Numbered from the stretch's first letter, positions 1-8,896 are shown. The stretch is DNA of 37,600 nt from Caballeronia grimmiae (GCF_000698555.1 NZ_JFHE01000045.1:1-37600), one strand, 5' to 3'. Made by a program: numbers and translations. The notes: generated from the letters alone by a model not told the origin.

Positions 1-34
1 AAATTTGCTAATTTCTGTTTGTACGGAGGTTCTA

Positions 35-361
35 ATGTCAGAGAAGCTAGTGCCAAAGCGGCAGTACACGGACGAGTTCAAAGTCGAGGCCATTAGGCTT
101 GCCGAATCAGTCGGGCAGCACGAAGCCGCGCGTCGGCTCGGAGTGCCCGTAGCAACCTTGGGCAATTGGAGCCGACGGAGTCGCAGTGCTAAAAGTATCG
201 GCGAAGTCGGCAGTCACGAAGTAAAGAGCACGCGATCGACGCGCCCGATCAACGAGCTGGAGGCGGAGAACAGCCGACTTCGTAAAGAACTCGCCAGTGC
301 ACGGCTTGATATCGAGATCCTTCGAAAAGCGACGGCGTACTTCGTGAAGGGGTCGCGGTGA
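35..361 (+). CDS. IS3-family transposase OrfA, copy 1
   Basis: This 108-residue protein is the DNA-binding OrfA subunit of an IS3-family element. Its N-terminal half is a helix-turn-helix of the HTH_Tnp_1 type (YTDEFKVEAIRLAESVGQ, then the recognition helix near AARRLGVPVATLGNW). The C-terminal half is a heptad-rich leucine zipper (ELEAENSRLRKELASARLDI) typical of OrfA. The ATG at 35 follows a GGAGG ribosome site. The stop overlaps the GTG start of OrfB by four bases (GTGA), and OrfB lies in the -1 frame, as expected for IS3 elements that make an OrfAB fusion by -1 frameshifting. It is almost identical to the copy at 1123-1449. The element's left end lies outside the window. Confidence 0.9.
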   Translation: MSEKLVPKRQYTDEFKVEAIRLAESVGQHEAARRLGVPVATLGNWSRRSRSAKSIGEVGSHEVKSTRSTRPINELEAENSRLRKELASARLDIEILRKATAYFVKGSR

Positions 362-1062
362 AGTACGCATGGATCGACGAGCACCGCGACCAGTACAGTA
401 TTACTCGGCTGTGTCACATCCTGACGGTGTCGCGCAGCGGATATTGCCAGTGGCGTAACCGCGGGCCAAGTCAGCGAGCGCAGGCCAACGCCGTGCTTGA
501 TCGGGAGGTGGCAGCGATTCACCGCGCCAGTCGTGGCAGCTACGGCCGTCCTCGGATCGTGCGGCAACTAAGGACCCAGGGCCAACCGGCGAGCGCCGAG
601 CGTGTACGCCGTAGTCTGCAACGTCTAGGGCTGCGGCCGGTCTATAGACGCCCGTATCGGGTGACGACGGATTCGACACACCGCCTACCGGTGGCGCCCA
701 ATCTGCTTGATCGTCGTTTTGACGGCTGGCAGCCCGATCAGGCTTGGGTCAGCGACATCACGTTTGTCAGGACCGGCGAAGGCTGGTTATACCTGGCTGC
801 TATTCTGGATCTTGCAAGCCGACGCATCGTAGGCTGGTCAATGTCAGAGCGCATCAACGCGGAACTGGTCTGCCAGGCACTGCGCAGCGCGTGCTGGCAC
901 CGTAAGCCCGTGCCGGGGTTGTTGTTACATTCCGATCGCGGAAGTCAATATGCAAGCCGAGCGTACCGGAAACTGGCTGCCGACTTCAAGATGAAAGTTT
1001 CGATGAGCCGTCGCGCTAATGCGTGGGACAACGCGCCAATGGAAAGCTTCTTCAAAACCTGA
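358..1062 (+). pseudogene. IS3-family transposase OrfB, copy 1, 3' truncated
   Basis: This is the catalytic OrfB (rve integrase core) of the first IS3 copy. An HTH_21-like N-terminal region (RASRGSYGRPRIVRQL) precedes the DDE core. The first Asp is in WVSDITF, the second in HSDRGSQY and the Glu in APMESFFKT. The reading frame ends immediately after FFKT, about 50 residues short of the second copy's C-terminus (the DYRTREQAR...NRQRRHSTIGY region). A foreign stretch starting TGACTGTGCC at 1060 follows, and copy 2 begins at about 1090. The catalytic triad survives but the C-terminal helix is gone, so activity is doubtful. Confidence 0.88.
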
Positions 1063-1085
1063 CTGTGCCTCGAGTTCACGTACAG

Positions 1086-1107
1086 CAGAAATTTGCTAAT
1101 TTCTGTT
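1086..1107. repeat. Short inverted repeat upstream of IS3 copy 2 OrfA
   Basis: The sequence CAGAAAT-TTGCTA-ATTTCTG is a 7-bp perfect inverted repeat with a 6-base loop. It sits just upstream of the OrfA ribosome site. The same AAATTTGCTAATTTCTG string is at the first bases of the window in front of copy 1. It may be part of the element's control region or lie near its terminus; the true terminal inverted repeat could not be identified. Confidence 0.5.
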
Positions 1108-1122
1108 TGTACGGAGGTTTGA

Positions 1123-1449
1123 ATGTCAGAGAAGCTAGTGCCAAAGCGGCAATACACGGACGAGTTCAAGGTCGAGGCCATTAGGCTTGCCGAATCAGTC
1201 GGGCAGCACGAAGCCGCGCGTAGGCTCGGAGTGCCCGTGGCAACCTTAGGCAATTGGAGTCGACGCAGTCGCAGTGCTAAAAATATCGGCGAAGGCGACA
1301 GTCAGGAAGTGAAGAGCACGCGATCGACGCGCCCGATCAACGAACTGGAGGCGGAGAACAGCCGACTTCGGAAAGAACTCGCCAGTGCACGACTCGATAT
1401 CGAGATCCTTCGAAAAGCGACGGCGTACTTCGTGAAGGGGTCGCGGTGA
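1123..1449 (+). CDS. IS3-family transposase OrfA, copy 2
   Basis: This is the second copy of the 108-residue OrfA, with the same HTH and leucine-zipper layout as copy 1. It differs by a few substitutions in the linker between them (KNIGEGDSQE here against KSIGEVGSHE). The ATG at 1123 is preceded by the same GGAGG ribosome site, and the stop overlaps OrfB (GTGA) as in copy 1. The copies are direct tandem repeats about 1,088 bases apart. Confidence 0.9.
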   Translation: MSEKLVPKRQYTDEFKVEAIRLAESVGQHEAARRLGVPVATLGNWSRRSRSAKNIGEGDSQEVKSTRSTRPINELEAENSRLRKELASARLDIEILRKATAYFVKGSR

Positions 1450-2308
1450 AGTACGCATGGATCGACGAGCACCGCGACCAGTACAGTGTTACCCGGCTGT
1501 GTCACATCTTGACGGTTTCGCGCAGCGGATACTGCCAGTGGCGTAACCGGGGGCCAAGTCAGCGAGCGCAGGCCAACGCCGCGCTTGATCGGGAGGTTGC
1601 AGCGATTCACCGCGCCAGTCGTGGGAGCTACGGCCGCCCTCGGATCGTGCAGCAATTGCGGACCCAGGGCCAGCCGGCGAGCGCCGAACGTGTGCGCCGT
1701 AGTCTGCAACGCCTAGGGCTGCGGCCGGTCTACAAACGTCCGTATCGCGTGACGACAGATTCGACCCACCGCCTACCGGTGGCGCCCAATCTGCTTGATC
1801 GTCGTTTCGACGGCTGGCAGCCCGATCAGGCTTGGGTCAGCGACATCACCTTTATCAGGACCGGCGAAGGCTGGTTATACCTGGCTGCCATTCTGGACCT
1901 GGCAAGCCGACGCATCATAGGCTGGTCAATGTCAGAGCGCATCAACGCGAAACTTGTCTGCCAGGCACTGCGCAGCGCGTGCTGGCACCGTAAGCCCGCG
2001 CCGGGATTGTTGTTACATTCCGATCGCGGAAGTCAATATGCAAGCCGAGCGTATCGGAAACTGGCCGCCGACTTCAAGATGACCGTTTCGATGAGTCGTC
2101 GCGCTAATGCATGGGACAACGCGCCAATGGAAAGCTGGTCATGCACTGCGACTACAGAACTCGTGAGCAGGCGCGTGCCACTCTGTTCGAGTACATGGAG
2201 GTGTTCTATAACCGCCAGCGGCGTCATTCGACGATTGGCTACCAAGCGCCGCTGCCCTTCGAAACATTAACCGTTGCTCAAGTCAGAGTGTCCACGGTTC
2301 GTGGGTAA
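1446..2308 (+). pseudogene. IS3-family transposase OrfB, copy 2, internal deletion and frameshift
   Basis: OrfB of the second IS3 copy keeps the DDE core (WVSDITF, HSDRGSQY, APMES) but loses frame straight after APMES. The expected FFKTLK segment is missing and the correct C-terminus continues in another frame from about 2137 (LVMHCDYRTREQARATLFEY) to a stop at 2306-2308. Compared with copy 1, the bases following GAAAGC are absent. The join falls at an AGC, so a short-repeat deletion of roughly 25 bases, not a multiple of three, is likely. Without it the protein would be about 280 residues, normal for the family. The right end of the IS is probably close to 2315, but no matching terminal repeat was found. 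Confidence 0.85.
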
Positions 2309-2494
2309 GATCAAAGCGGCCAAGAAGCGACGTTCGCTGGCCGGCGCAGCCCGGCATACGAACGTCTCAATTTCCTTCCAAAGCGGCCACCGAAGCCGCC
2401 GCATTGCTGGCCGCTCATCCGTCGACGCCGCCGATAGCCGGATGGTGGCGCTATGCACGGCGACGTTGAGGGTGTGGAGACGCGTCGGCGACGA

Positions 2495-4735
2495 TCAGAA
2501 CGCGTAAGAGACTGTCACCTGAGCTGACAACGGCACGCTTGGCATCAGCGTGTAGTCAAAGGTCGCGGCCGAGCCTCCCGTGTAGTACTTCCGGTTGAAG
2601 AGATTGAAGACGTTCAGTTGCGTCTTCCACGGCCCTCGCTGATACGATGCCATTGCGTCGGTACGCACATAAGCGGGAAGCTTGAAGGTGTTCGGCAAAG
2701 TCGCCTCGCGCGGTCCCACGTAGTAGACGCCGGCGCCGACCTGAAGCCCGGGAATTGACTGCAGCTGATAAACCGTCCATAGGCTGGCGCTGTGGCGCGG
2801 GACATTACTCAGGGCATCGCCGACCGGAAACGTGTTATCGCTCATGACCTTGGCGATCGTGTAGGCATAGGTGACGATAGCCTTCCACCGCGGTGTGATG
2901 TTGCCTGCGATATCCACTTCCACGCCTCGGCTTCTCTGCTTGCCCGTCAGCACTTCGAGCACAGGGTTCGTGGGATCAGGGGTGAGAATGTGGTTGCGGT
3001 TGATGTTGAACAACGCCACGCTCGCATTGAGCTGGTTCTTGATGAGTTCTTGCTTCACGCCGACCTCGATTTGCTCCGCGACTTCCGCGTCGTAAGTGAC
3101 GTTGCCCCCGCTGTGACCGACGTTCGGGGCGTGACTGCGGTTCCAGTCAGTGAAGAACGACGTACTGGCGGTCGGTTGCCACACCAGACCGACGCGCGGC
3201 GAGAACGTGGTTTGCTGCCCCCGGCCAGTTGGCTCGCCGGCTTCATCGGCCTGATTGATGAAGCGGTCCGCCCGCAAACCGACCAGCAGTTTGATCTGGC
3301 TCGTCAAATCGACCAAGTCCTGAACATACACACCGTAATCCGCGCCGCGTCCCTGATGTCCGGGCAATGGGTCGCTCGGAGTGAGTCCGGACAGGTAGTT
3401 TGGATTGAACAGATCCAGCGTCATTGTAGACACGGCTGAGCCACCGCTACCGACTTCGAGATAGCCGTAATCGACGCCCGCAAGCAGGGCGTGCTTCAGG
3501 GTGCCGGTGACGAAGGTGCCGACCAGTTCAGCTCGCGCGGAGTACTGACGTGAGAACTCGTTCGCGCCACTGTACACAGAGTAGTCGAGTAGATTCCCCG
3601 TGGGGAGGGTGCTGTCGGGGAACGATTGCGTCGAGTGCTGCCGTGCGTAAGCATATTGCCCAGACAAGCGCAGTTTCCAGTTGCTGGAAAGCTCCTGCTC
3701 GAACAGCAAGGTTTCCGAGAGCGTATCGTTTCTGCCATAGTCGCCGTCGACTCCGGAATACGCCCCACTGCGAAGTCCGTAGTAGCGAGTCCGGGATAGC
3801 GACTGATAATTGGGCACGGCTGGAATACCGAAGTCGAATCCGTCGCGGTTCAGGTGGTTGTACTCGGTCAGCAACGTGACCGACGTGCCATGGTGATTGG
3901 TCCAGGTGATAGCCGGCGCGATGGACCACGATTTATAGCCTGCATTGTCGCGGAAGGTCGAATTGCTCTCGGCCGAGCCGTTCACGCGAATGCTGAGATC
4001 GTCGTTGAGCGCGCGATTTACGTCGATCGTGGTACGCACCAGGCCATAGCTTCCGGCCGTCAAACCGACTTCTCCGAAGTTGCCCGGCTCAGGCCGTTTG
4101 GAAACGGTATTGATATAGCCGCCCACGGCACCGATGCCGCCGTACAGCGCGCCCGCCGGGCCCTTGAACACCTCGATGCGATCGATGTTCTGTACGTCGC
4201 GAAAAGCGTAATACCCGTAGTTCCGAAAGCCGTCCCGCAACCCATTGCTTTCGCTGAAGCCGCGGATGTTGAAGAAGGTGGCTCCGTTGCCGCCGTAGCT
4301 TGCTTCGGCATGCACGCCGCTCACGTTGTCGGCGATCTGATTGATGCGCGTCACGCCCCGGTCTTGCAGCACTTCGGACGGGACAACCTGAACGGACGCG
4401 GGATAGTCTTGCAGAGGCGTATCGGTTCGGGTCGTGCTGCTCGACGTTTCATCGGTATAGCTTGAGATGCGACTACCGGTGACGGTAACGGCGGGCATGA
4501 CGTTGTCCGTAGCGATACGTTCCTTCAACGTGCCGCCTGGATTTCCCCCCGTTTGCACGCCGACGGCCGGTGACGCGGGACCTGCCGCCCATGCACCGGG
4601 ACCGGCGATAAACCCCGCGCACACCATCGCCACAGTCACCGATGTAACGCGCAGGTCGGGCTTGACGGTATTTCGTCCGATGCCGCAGGCCACGTCGATG
4701 ATTTCGGGGCTCGTGGTTGATGCTCTGATTTTCAT
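2495..4735 (-). CDS. TonB-dependent siderophore receptor
   Basis: This is a 746-residue outer-membrane receptor that would import a ferric siderophore using TonB energy. The ATG at 4735 gives a signal peptide ending near residue 50 (AGPGAWA|AG). An upstream in-frame start exists, but its extra 46 residues do not look like a signal sequence. A TonB-box-like PAVTVTG lies near residue 80. The plug follows (TPLQDYPASVQVVPSEVLQD, IRGFSE, IDRIEVFKGPAGALYG), as in FhuA/FpvA/FhuE-type receptors, then a 22-strand barrel ending in SYAF with the terminal aromatic residue needed for BAM assembly. Length is normal. The gene lies downstream of a DUF2946 gene on the same strand. The substrate cannot be told from sequence, and no clear Fur box was seen. 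Confidence 0.9.
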   Translation of the reverse strand: MKIRASTTSPEIIDVACGIGRNTVKPDLRVTSVTVAMVCAGFIAGPGAWAAGPASPAVGVQTGGNPGGTLKERIATDNVMPAVTVTGSRISSYTDETSSSTTRTDTPLQDYPASVQVVPSEVLQDRGVTRINQIADNVSGVHAEASYGGNGATFFNIRGFSESNGLRDGFRNYGYYAFRDVQNIDRIEVFKGPAGALYGGIGAVGGYINTVSKRPEPGNFGEVGLTAGSYGLVRTTIDVNRALNDDLSIRVNGSAESNSTFRDNAGYKSWSIAPAITWTNHHGTSVTLLTEYNHLNRDGFDFGIPAVPNYQSLSRTRYYGLRSGAYSGVDGDYGRNDTLSETLLFEQELSSNWKLRLSGQYAYARQHSTQSFPDSTLPTGNLLDYSVYSGANEFSRQYSARAELVGTFVTGTLKHALLAGVDYGYLEVGSGGSAVSTMTLDLFNPNYLSGLTPSDPLPGHQGRGADYGVYVQDLVDLTSQIKLLVGLRADRFINQADEAGEPTGRGQQTTFSPRVGLVWQPTASTSFFTDWNRSHAPNVGHSGGNVTYDAEVAEQIEVGVKQELIKNQLNASVALFNINRNHILTPDPTNPVLEVLTGKQRSRGVEVDIAGNITPRWKAIVTYAYTIAKVMSDNTFPVGDALSNVPRHSASLWTVYQLQSIPGLQVGAGVYYVGPREATLPNTFKLPAYVRTDAMASYQRGPWKTQLNVFNLFNRKYYTGGSAATFDYTLMPSVPLSAQVTVSYAF

Positions 4736-5076
4736 TTGACTCAATGGCGATAGATGGGTCGACACTCTTGTGCCTTCCGTGCGGGAGCAACCGTCTACGA
4801 CAGCCAAACACCAGCGGTAACGCCGCAGCTTGCAGCCGAACAACCGACCGCTGATCGCGACGCGGGCGTGCACGGACGACCGGCTTTGACTCTGCCGAAG
4901 CGCGGCTCAAAGGACGCAAAAATCTTGTCGCGGCGAGCGAAACGACATGCGAGACCGGACGCTCGTCTATCGCTCATGCGCGTCTTCTGCGATGAACTCC
5001 TGCGTCGGTCATCGTCGGCATCGCATGACTGATGAAGCGGTCATGTCTGCGCTCGTCGGCAGCGGAGAAGAGAAGG
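4736..5076. other. Gap between DUF2946 gene and TonB receptor
   Basis: About 340 bases contain no ORF that looks coding on either strand; the frames present are short, Arg-rich shadows. The receptor promoter or an untranslated leader could lie here. No convincing -35/-10 pair, Fur box or terminator was recognised. Confidence 0.4.
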
Positions 5077-5469
5077 TCAGATGAAGTAAGGTGGTGCGCG
5101 GGGTTGCGCCGAGGCCCGAGGTAGGGCTCGATGGGCGATCGAATACCGAATGGTCGTGGCGCGTTGAACGAAGCGAACTGTGAACGACAGAACGAGCGAT
5201 GCGTGGCTCAGCAGCGGCGTATGCGCGAGCAGTCCGCAGTAGCCACACAGCAGCCCGCCTTGCACGTCCGTGGCATGGGAGTGAGGTGCCGTCGGACGAT
5301 GATCACCGCGATCATCCATTCTCTGCATTGATTCCATCGGGCACGCGGAGCCGCCTTCGACCAAAGGCAGGTCTGCGATCAACTGCGATACCGTCGGCGC
5401 AAGCGAGATCATAAGGATTGCAAGCAATCCTAAAACGCTGCACCATGAGTGGCAAAGACGGTCTCGCAA
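5077..5469 (-). CDS. DUF2946 family protein
   Basis: This 130-residue protein has the hallmarks of the DUF2946 family. It has a short N-terminal hydrophobic segment (residues 11-30, LLAILMISLAPTVSQ), a metal-ligand-rich middle (SACPMESM, several His at 57-66), and the signature CGYCGLLAHTP around residues 75-85, followed by a second hydrophobic stretch. DUF2946 proteins are small inner-membrane or periplasmic proteins often encoded beside TonB receptors, PepSY proteins or copper genes. The TonB receptor downstream on the same strand fits this. The biochemical role is unknown; metal handling is inferred from the Cys/His content. Confidence 0.75.
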   Translation of the reverse strand: MRDRLCHSWCSVLGLLAILMISLAPTVSQLIADLPLVEGGSACPMESMQRMDDRGDHRPTAPHSHATDVQGGLLCGYCGLLAHTPLLSHASLVLSFTVRFVQRATTIRYSIAHRALPRASAQPRAPPYFI

Positions 5470-5561
5470 TCGCTTTCCTTGGACTTAAAGCTAGAGCGAC
5501 GGCTGTGCGTGCACGGGCCGTTGGAGGTGTCACGCGTGAGTTGCAGTCGCTTCGGCACTCA

Positions 5562-5590
5562 TTGACGAGGCGCAGCGCTTTCATTATGCC
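5562..5590 (+). promoter_or_regulatory. Candidate sigma70 promoter for exbB-like gene
   Basis: TTGACG at 5562-5567 and TATGCC at 5585-5590 are separated by 17 bases. The predicted transcript would start near 5597, just ahead of the GAGGAG ribosome site and the ATG at 5616. This comes from motif reading only. Confidence 0.35.
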
Positions 5591-5615
5591 ATCCGACCGA
5601 GGAGTAGTGGACATT

Positions 5616-6314
5616 ATGGAAAGCTACGGCATAGCGCATGTCTGGACGGAAGGCGATTTCGTCATAAGAGGCCTCGCAATCGCGCTGTTCACGATGTCAG
5701 TACTTTCGTGGTCCGTGATCGTAGTGAAGGCCATGAATCTCATGCGCCTAAAGCGACTCATGACGAGCGCTGAGCGTGCGTTTTGGTTCGCTGATGATCT
5801 CGCTGCAGGGATTGACAGATTAGCCGACGCTTCGCCATCGCTGACGGACAATCCGCTTCTCGCACTTGCCGTGTCCGGGCGCCTGGCGGCTGAGCATCAT
5901 GAGCGGACCCAACCGCATCTCCACGACCGTCTGGACGTCTCGAACTGGATTGCGCGTAATCTTCGCGACACAATGGACGACTGCGTCGGACGCATGCAGA
6001 GCGGTCTCGCGATACTTGCGTCGATAGGCAGTACCTCACCCTTTGTTGGCCTGTTTGGGACTGTATGGGGTATCTATCACGCGCTCCTTTCGATGGGCGC
6101 GACGGGGGAAGCCTCAATCGACAAGGTCGCGGGACCAGTCGGCGAAGCACTGATCATGACTGCGTTCGGCTTGTTCGTTGCGATTCCTGCAGTCATCGGC
6201 TACAACGCAATCAGTCGTGCGAATGGAACCGTTGTGCGCAGGCTGAATCGATTCGTACATGGGCTGCATGCATTCTTGGTCACTGGGGCGCGCTTGGCTT
6301 CCGACAGACGCTGA
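5616..6314 (+). CDS. exbB: ExbB/TolQ/MotA-family proton channel protein
   Basis: This 232-residue inner-membrane protein would form the proton channel that energises TonB. A first membrane helix lies near residues 18-40, followed by a cytoplasmic domain. The conserved channel region follows: MQSGLAILASIGSTSPFVGL then FGTVWGIYHAL, and EALIMTAFGLFVAIPAVIGYN, which match the ExbB/TolQ signatures. The ATG at 5616 is preceded by GAGGAG; in-frame starts further upstream add a basic, non-hydrophobic extension and are unlikely. It is divergent from the DUF2946 and TonB receptor genes. ExbB normally needs ExbD and TonB, but neither follows: an IS30 remnant begins 102 bases after its stop. TolQ or MotA family membership is less likely given the receptor next door. 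Confidence 0.85.
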   Translation: MESYGIAHVWTEGDFVIRGLAIALFTMSVLSWSVIVVKAMNLMRLKRLMTSAERAFWFADDLAAGIDRLADASPSLTDNPLLALAVSGRLAAEHHERTQPHLHDRLDVSNWIARNLRDTMDDCVGRMQSGLAILASIGSTSPFVGLFGTVWGIYHALLSMGATGEASIDKVAGPVGEALIMTAFGLFVAIPAVIGYNAISRANGTVVRRLNRFVHGLHAFLVTGARLASDRR

Positions 6315-6342
6315 AGCGGACCGACGCTCGTAGGGGCGGGCA

Positions 6343-6416
6343 CATGATGACGCTGCTTGCAGAGAAAGTTGCGACGCGACAGTCCCCCCCATTGAAATGC
6401 AATGACCGATTTCTTC
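6343..6416 (+). pseudogene. Possible 5' remnant of the gene after exbB
   Basis: An ATG at 6343, 29 bases after the exbB stop and preceded by a purine-rich GGGGCGGG, opens a frame (MMTLLAEKVATRQS) that runs straight into the left end of the IS30 remnant at 6417. It could be the beginning of the original next gene in the exbB operon. The preserved residues do not match the usual ExbD N-terminus, so its identity is unknown. Confidence 0.3.
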
Positions 6417-6960
6417 GGCGGATTCAACCGGTCGATGCAACACCTCAAAAATCTCGGTGAGCAGCGGAGGTGTTGCAAACGAAGCAGCGACCGAGAATCT
6501 ATTACTCTAAGACCCAGAAGCGCTGATGTGGTAGCGATGGCGCAAGGGCGATACGAGTCATCAGATTGCCAACCTGTTCGATCGAGGCCTCTTCGATTCA
6601 GCGGATACTATCGGAGGCCGGCGGCATCCAGCCGCTGCAAAAGGCACCGCGCGCCATGGGCATTGACGCTCGCCGAGCGAGAGGAGATTTCCCGCTCCCT
6701 GGCGTCCGGAGCATCGATTCGGTCGGTCGCAGCCAGGCTGGGACGCGCTGCTTCCAATATAAGTCGCGAGTTGCAGCGCAGCGGGGGTCCCCGAGGCTAT
6801 CGGGCGAGCCAGGCGGATGCGATCGCCTGGGAGCGAGCACGGCGGCCGAAGGGTGGCAAAATGGTGCAGAACCAGACGCTGGCGCGAGTTGTCGCTGCAA
6901 GCTGATGCTGCAGTGGTCCCCTGAGCAGATTTCTGGTTGGCTCGAACATGCCCTTGCGGC
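6417..6960 (+). mobile_element. IS30-family remnant A, 5' half
   Basis: The left end GGCGGATTCAACCGGTCG (6417 onward) matches both ends of the IS30-family element at 11490-12267. The body encodes the N-terminal half of an IS30 transposase: LTLAEREEISRSLASG, IRSVAARLGRAASNISRELQ and SQADAIAWERARRPK, ending around LQWSPEQISGWLEHA. The start codon has changed from ATG to ACG, several frameshifts separate the fragments, and a stop precedes KLMLQWSP. The catalytic 3' half is absent. The remnant joins an IS3-family fragment near 6960. Confidence 0.85.
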
Positions 6961-7438
6961 CAACAAGGACTGGCGGCATTGGGTGAGAAGACCAAGGCAC
7001 AGATCGCCCGAGAGTTGGGAATTCGTGTAAATCTGCTGCGCAATTGGCGACTTGAATTCGAAGAGGAAGAGCGCAGCGGCACGCCCAAACGTCAGCCTGT
7101 GCAAGAAGATGTTCTCGCGAAGTTACTATGTGAGAACGTCTTTCTGCGGCAGGAGAACGAGTTTTGAAAAAGCGGCCATCTACTTTGCGCGCGGCTCGAT
7201 GTGAAGCATCGATTCATTGCCACGCACCTGCGTAGTTACCCGGTGAGCGCAATGTGCCGTGCGTCGAGCGTTTCGGCGACATCACGTATATCCCGACGCG
7301 AGAAGGCTGGCTTTGTCTGGCCGCGATTCTGGAATTGCATTCGCGTGCCGTGGCGGGCTGGAGTATGAGTGAAACGCTCGATTGCCGGCTTGCGGTAGAT
7401 GCGCTGAACATGGCAAACGACAAGCGCGGACCGCACAG
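6961..7438 (+). mobile_element. IS3-family remnant, OrfA and part of OrfB
   Basis: A second, unrelated IS3-family fragment. The OrfA part (KAQIARELGIRVNLLRNW, then a coiled coil through FLRQENEF) is followed one frame away by EKAAIYFARGSM, the usual OrfA C-terminus, so a one-base change sits near 7166. OrfB then starts with KHRFIATHLRSYPVSAMCR, loses a large central block, and resumes with GDITYIPTREGWLCLAAIL, containing the first catalytic Asp, and GWSMSETLDCRLAVDAL. The later catalytic residues are missing. The element breaks off near 7438, where receiver-domain sequence begins. Confidence 0.82.
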
Positions 7439-7489
7439 CTCACCGTTATCGACTGATTGCCCCGACGCACTTCGACACGAATCTCGGAC

Positions 7490-7860
7490 AGCTCGGGATG
7501 GAAAGACGGTGCTTGTTGTGGATGACGAGCCGACCGTGTGTGCGCTATTTGCTGATGTGCTCAAGGGACTCGGCTATGCCGTGATTGAGGCCCCCAGACG
7601 GTGCTGCAGGGCTCAACGTGTTACGTTCGGATACGAAGATCGACCTCCTTGTGACTGATCTTGGCCTTCCTGGAGTCATAAACGGGCGTCAGCTGGCAGA
7701 CGCTGGCCGAGAGCTAAGGCATGCCTTAAAAACGCTGTTCATCACCGGCTACACGGCGACCATCGTTGACAGGACGCTGGGACCAGGGATACAGATACTG
7801 ACCAAGCCGTTCTCCATTGATGCGCTCGCGGCGCAAGTTCGTGGACTGATGCACTCATGA
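7490..7860 (+). pseudogene. Receiver domain from a hybrid kinase or response regulator, frameshifted
   Basis: A CheY-like receiver domain begins with GKTVLVVDDEPTVCALFADV (acidic pair DD) and continues in the +1 frame after a run of five C near 7591. There PDGAAGLNVL, the phosphoacceptor segment IDLLVTDLGLPG, and LFITGYTATIV and LTKPFSIDALAAQ (conserved Lys) follow. Every receiver residue is present across the two frames, so a single base change broke it. The wording resembles the C-terminal receiver of PAS hybrid histidine kinases; the kinase part would have been removed by the adjacent IS3 fragment. The upstream half is now in frame with transposase sequence. Confidence 0.8.
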
Positions 7861-8069
7861 CACCAATTTGGCAGCTTCGGGCAGCAACTCCCGTAGCGAC
7901 GCGGCTGGAACTACGGCGCAATGGCGATCATGTCGTCCGCGAAGTGCGGCTCGGGCGGTCGTACGTTGCTAAACGGCTAGATCGCGCGTTCGACGGGTTC
8001 GACGGCGCCGCCTTCGCGGGCCGGTTGTTGGCACATCTGCTTCTCGCCTGCGGCACCGAGAAAAATTAA
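7857..8069 (+). CDS. Small hypothetical protein
   Basis: This 70-residue frame overlaps the stop of the receiver remnant by four bases (ATGA), a layout typical of translationally coupled genes. The product is basic and slightly hydrophobic at its C-terminus (FAGRLLAHLLLACG). No family was recognised. The overlap supports it; the decayed surroundings weaken it. Confidence 0.3.
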   Translation: MTPIWQLRAATPVATRLELRRNGDHVVREVRLGRSYVAKRLDRAFDGFDGAAFAGRLLAHLLLACGTEKN

Positions 8070-8484
8070 CCAAGCATCGGTTCGATCAAAAATAAGAGCA
8101 GCATCGGTGCGCCAGCCTTTTGACAATAAGCATCAAAATTCGGCGCAGCAGCATTGCCACGAACTGCGAACTCATCCAGTGCTGTGAACGCGATTAGCAC
8201 GATGTCGCTCGTTGCCTGACTTCTACGAAGCCGCAGCGCTAGTTGGAACCCGTCCATGTTTGGCATGTTGATGTCAAGTATGGCAACGTCTGGGTCCAAC
8301 TTTCGGTGAGTTCAAGCGCGGCTGCCGCGCTGAAAACACAATGGACATCATAGTCACTGGCAAGCAACGCCGCCGCTAGCGCGGTTGCACCGGGTTCATA
8401 ATCGTCGACGACGAGTACCCGTAAAGCAGATGGACGTTCCTTGACTGTGCGTGCGGACCAACGTGAAGCTCGATGCGAGAACAT
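8066..8484 (-). pseudogene. Response regulator receiver gene, frameshifted
   Basis: On the minus strand an N-terminal receiver half (ALRVLVVDDYEPGATALAAA, acidic pair DD) is in one frame. The rest, with the phosphoacceptor in DPDVAILDINMPNMDGFQLA and IVLIAFTALDE, is in another. The join near 8299 is explained by loss of one T from a TTT run (GAAAGTTGG where GAAAGTTTGG would keep frame). The far end (AYCQKAGAPMLL) lacks the normal K-P-F/D ending but has a Lys near the right place. It is a stand-alone, CheY-sized regulator with no output domain. Confidence 0.78.
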
Positions 8485-8499
8485 ATTCGTATTCCAGGG

Positions 8500-8896
8500 T
8501 TAAACGAACGAAAGCAACCGCGGTTCCTGGAGGGTTCTCGCCTTCCCGAGTTCGATATCAATCCAACATGTGCACAAGCATCGTCGATGCTCACAGGCTT
8601 CGAGACAACTGCGGCCAAGCACTTGAATTCCGATTCAGCAATGTCGGTGCGGCCAGTAAATGCAATGATCCTCGCTTTTGCGCTCTGACCCTTTGGCATC
8701 TCCAAGCAAACCATGCGGCCATCAATGTCCGGCAAGGTGACGTCCAAGAAAATCACGTCGAGCGACTGCCGGGAAGCTAAAAAACGGCGGACGCACTGTC
8801 GTAGGCGACGGCGCATTGATGTCCCAATGCGCAAACTATTTCCGACAGTGAGTCGGCGGTGTCTGTATAGTCGTCCACAAATAAGACGTTGCTCAT
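8500..8896 (-). pseudogene. Second response regulator receiver gene, frameshifted
   Basis: The ATG at 8896 follows an AGGAAG ribosome site and starts MSNVLFVDDYTDTADSLSEI, a classic receiver N-terminus. Frame is lost at a run of six T (plus-strand A6 near 8780). It resumes as LASRQSLDVIFLDVTLPDID, with the phosphoacceptor Asp, then ARIIAFTGRTDI and AAVVSKPVSIDDA with the conserved Lys. Removing one base from the run restores one continuous receiver of about 125 residues. The frame then runs on without an obvious stop into the neighbouring regulator. Confidence 0.8.

Noticed and set aside
5414..5431. Perfect palindrome AGGATTGC-AA-GCAATCCT between the DUF2946 and exbB genes
   Set aside because: It lies inside the DUF2946 coding region, encoding part of its hydrophobic helix (GLLAIL), and has no T-run or promoter at the right spacing. 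It is probably a coding coincidence.
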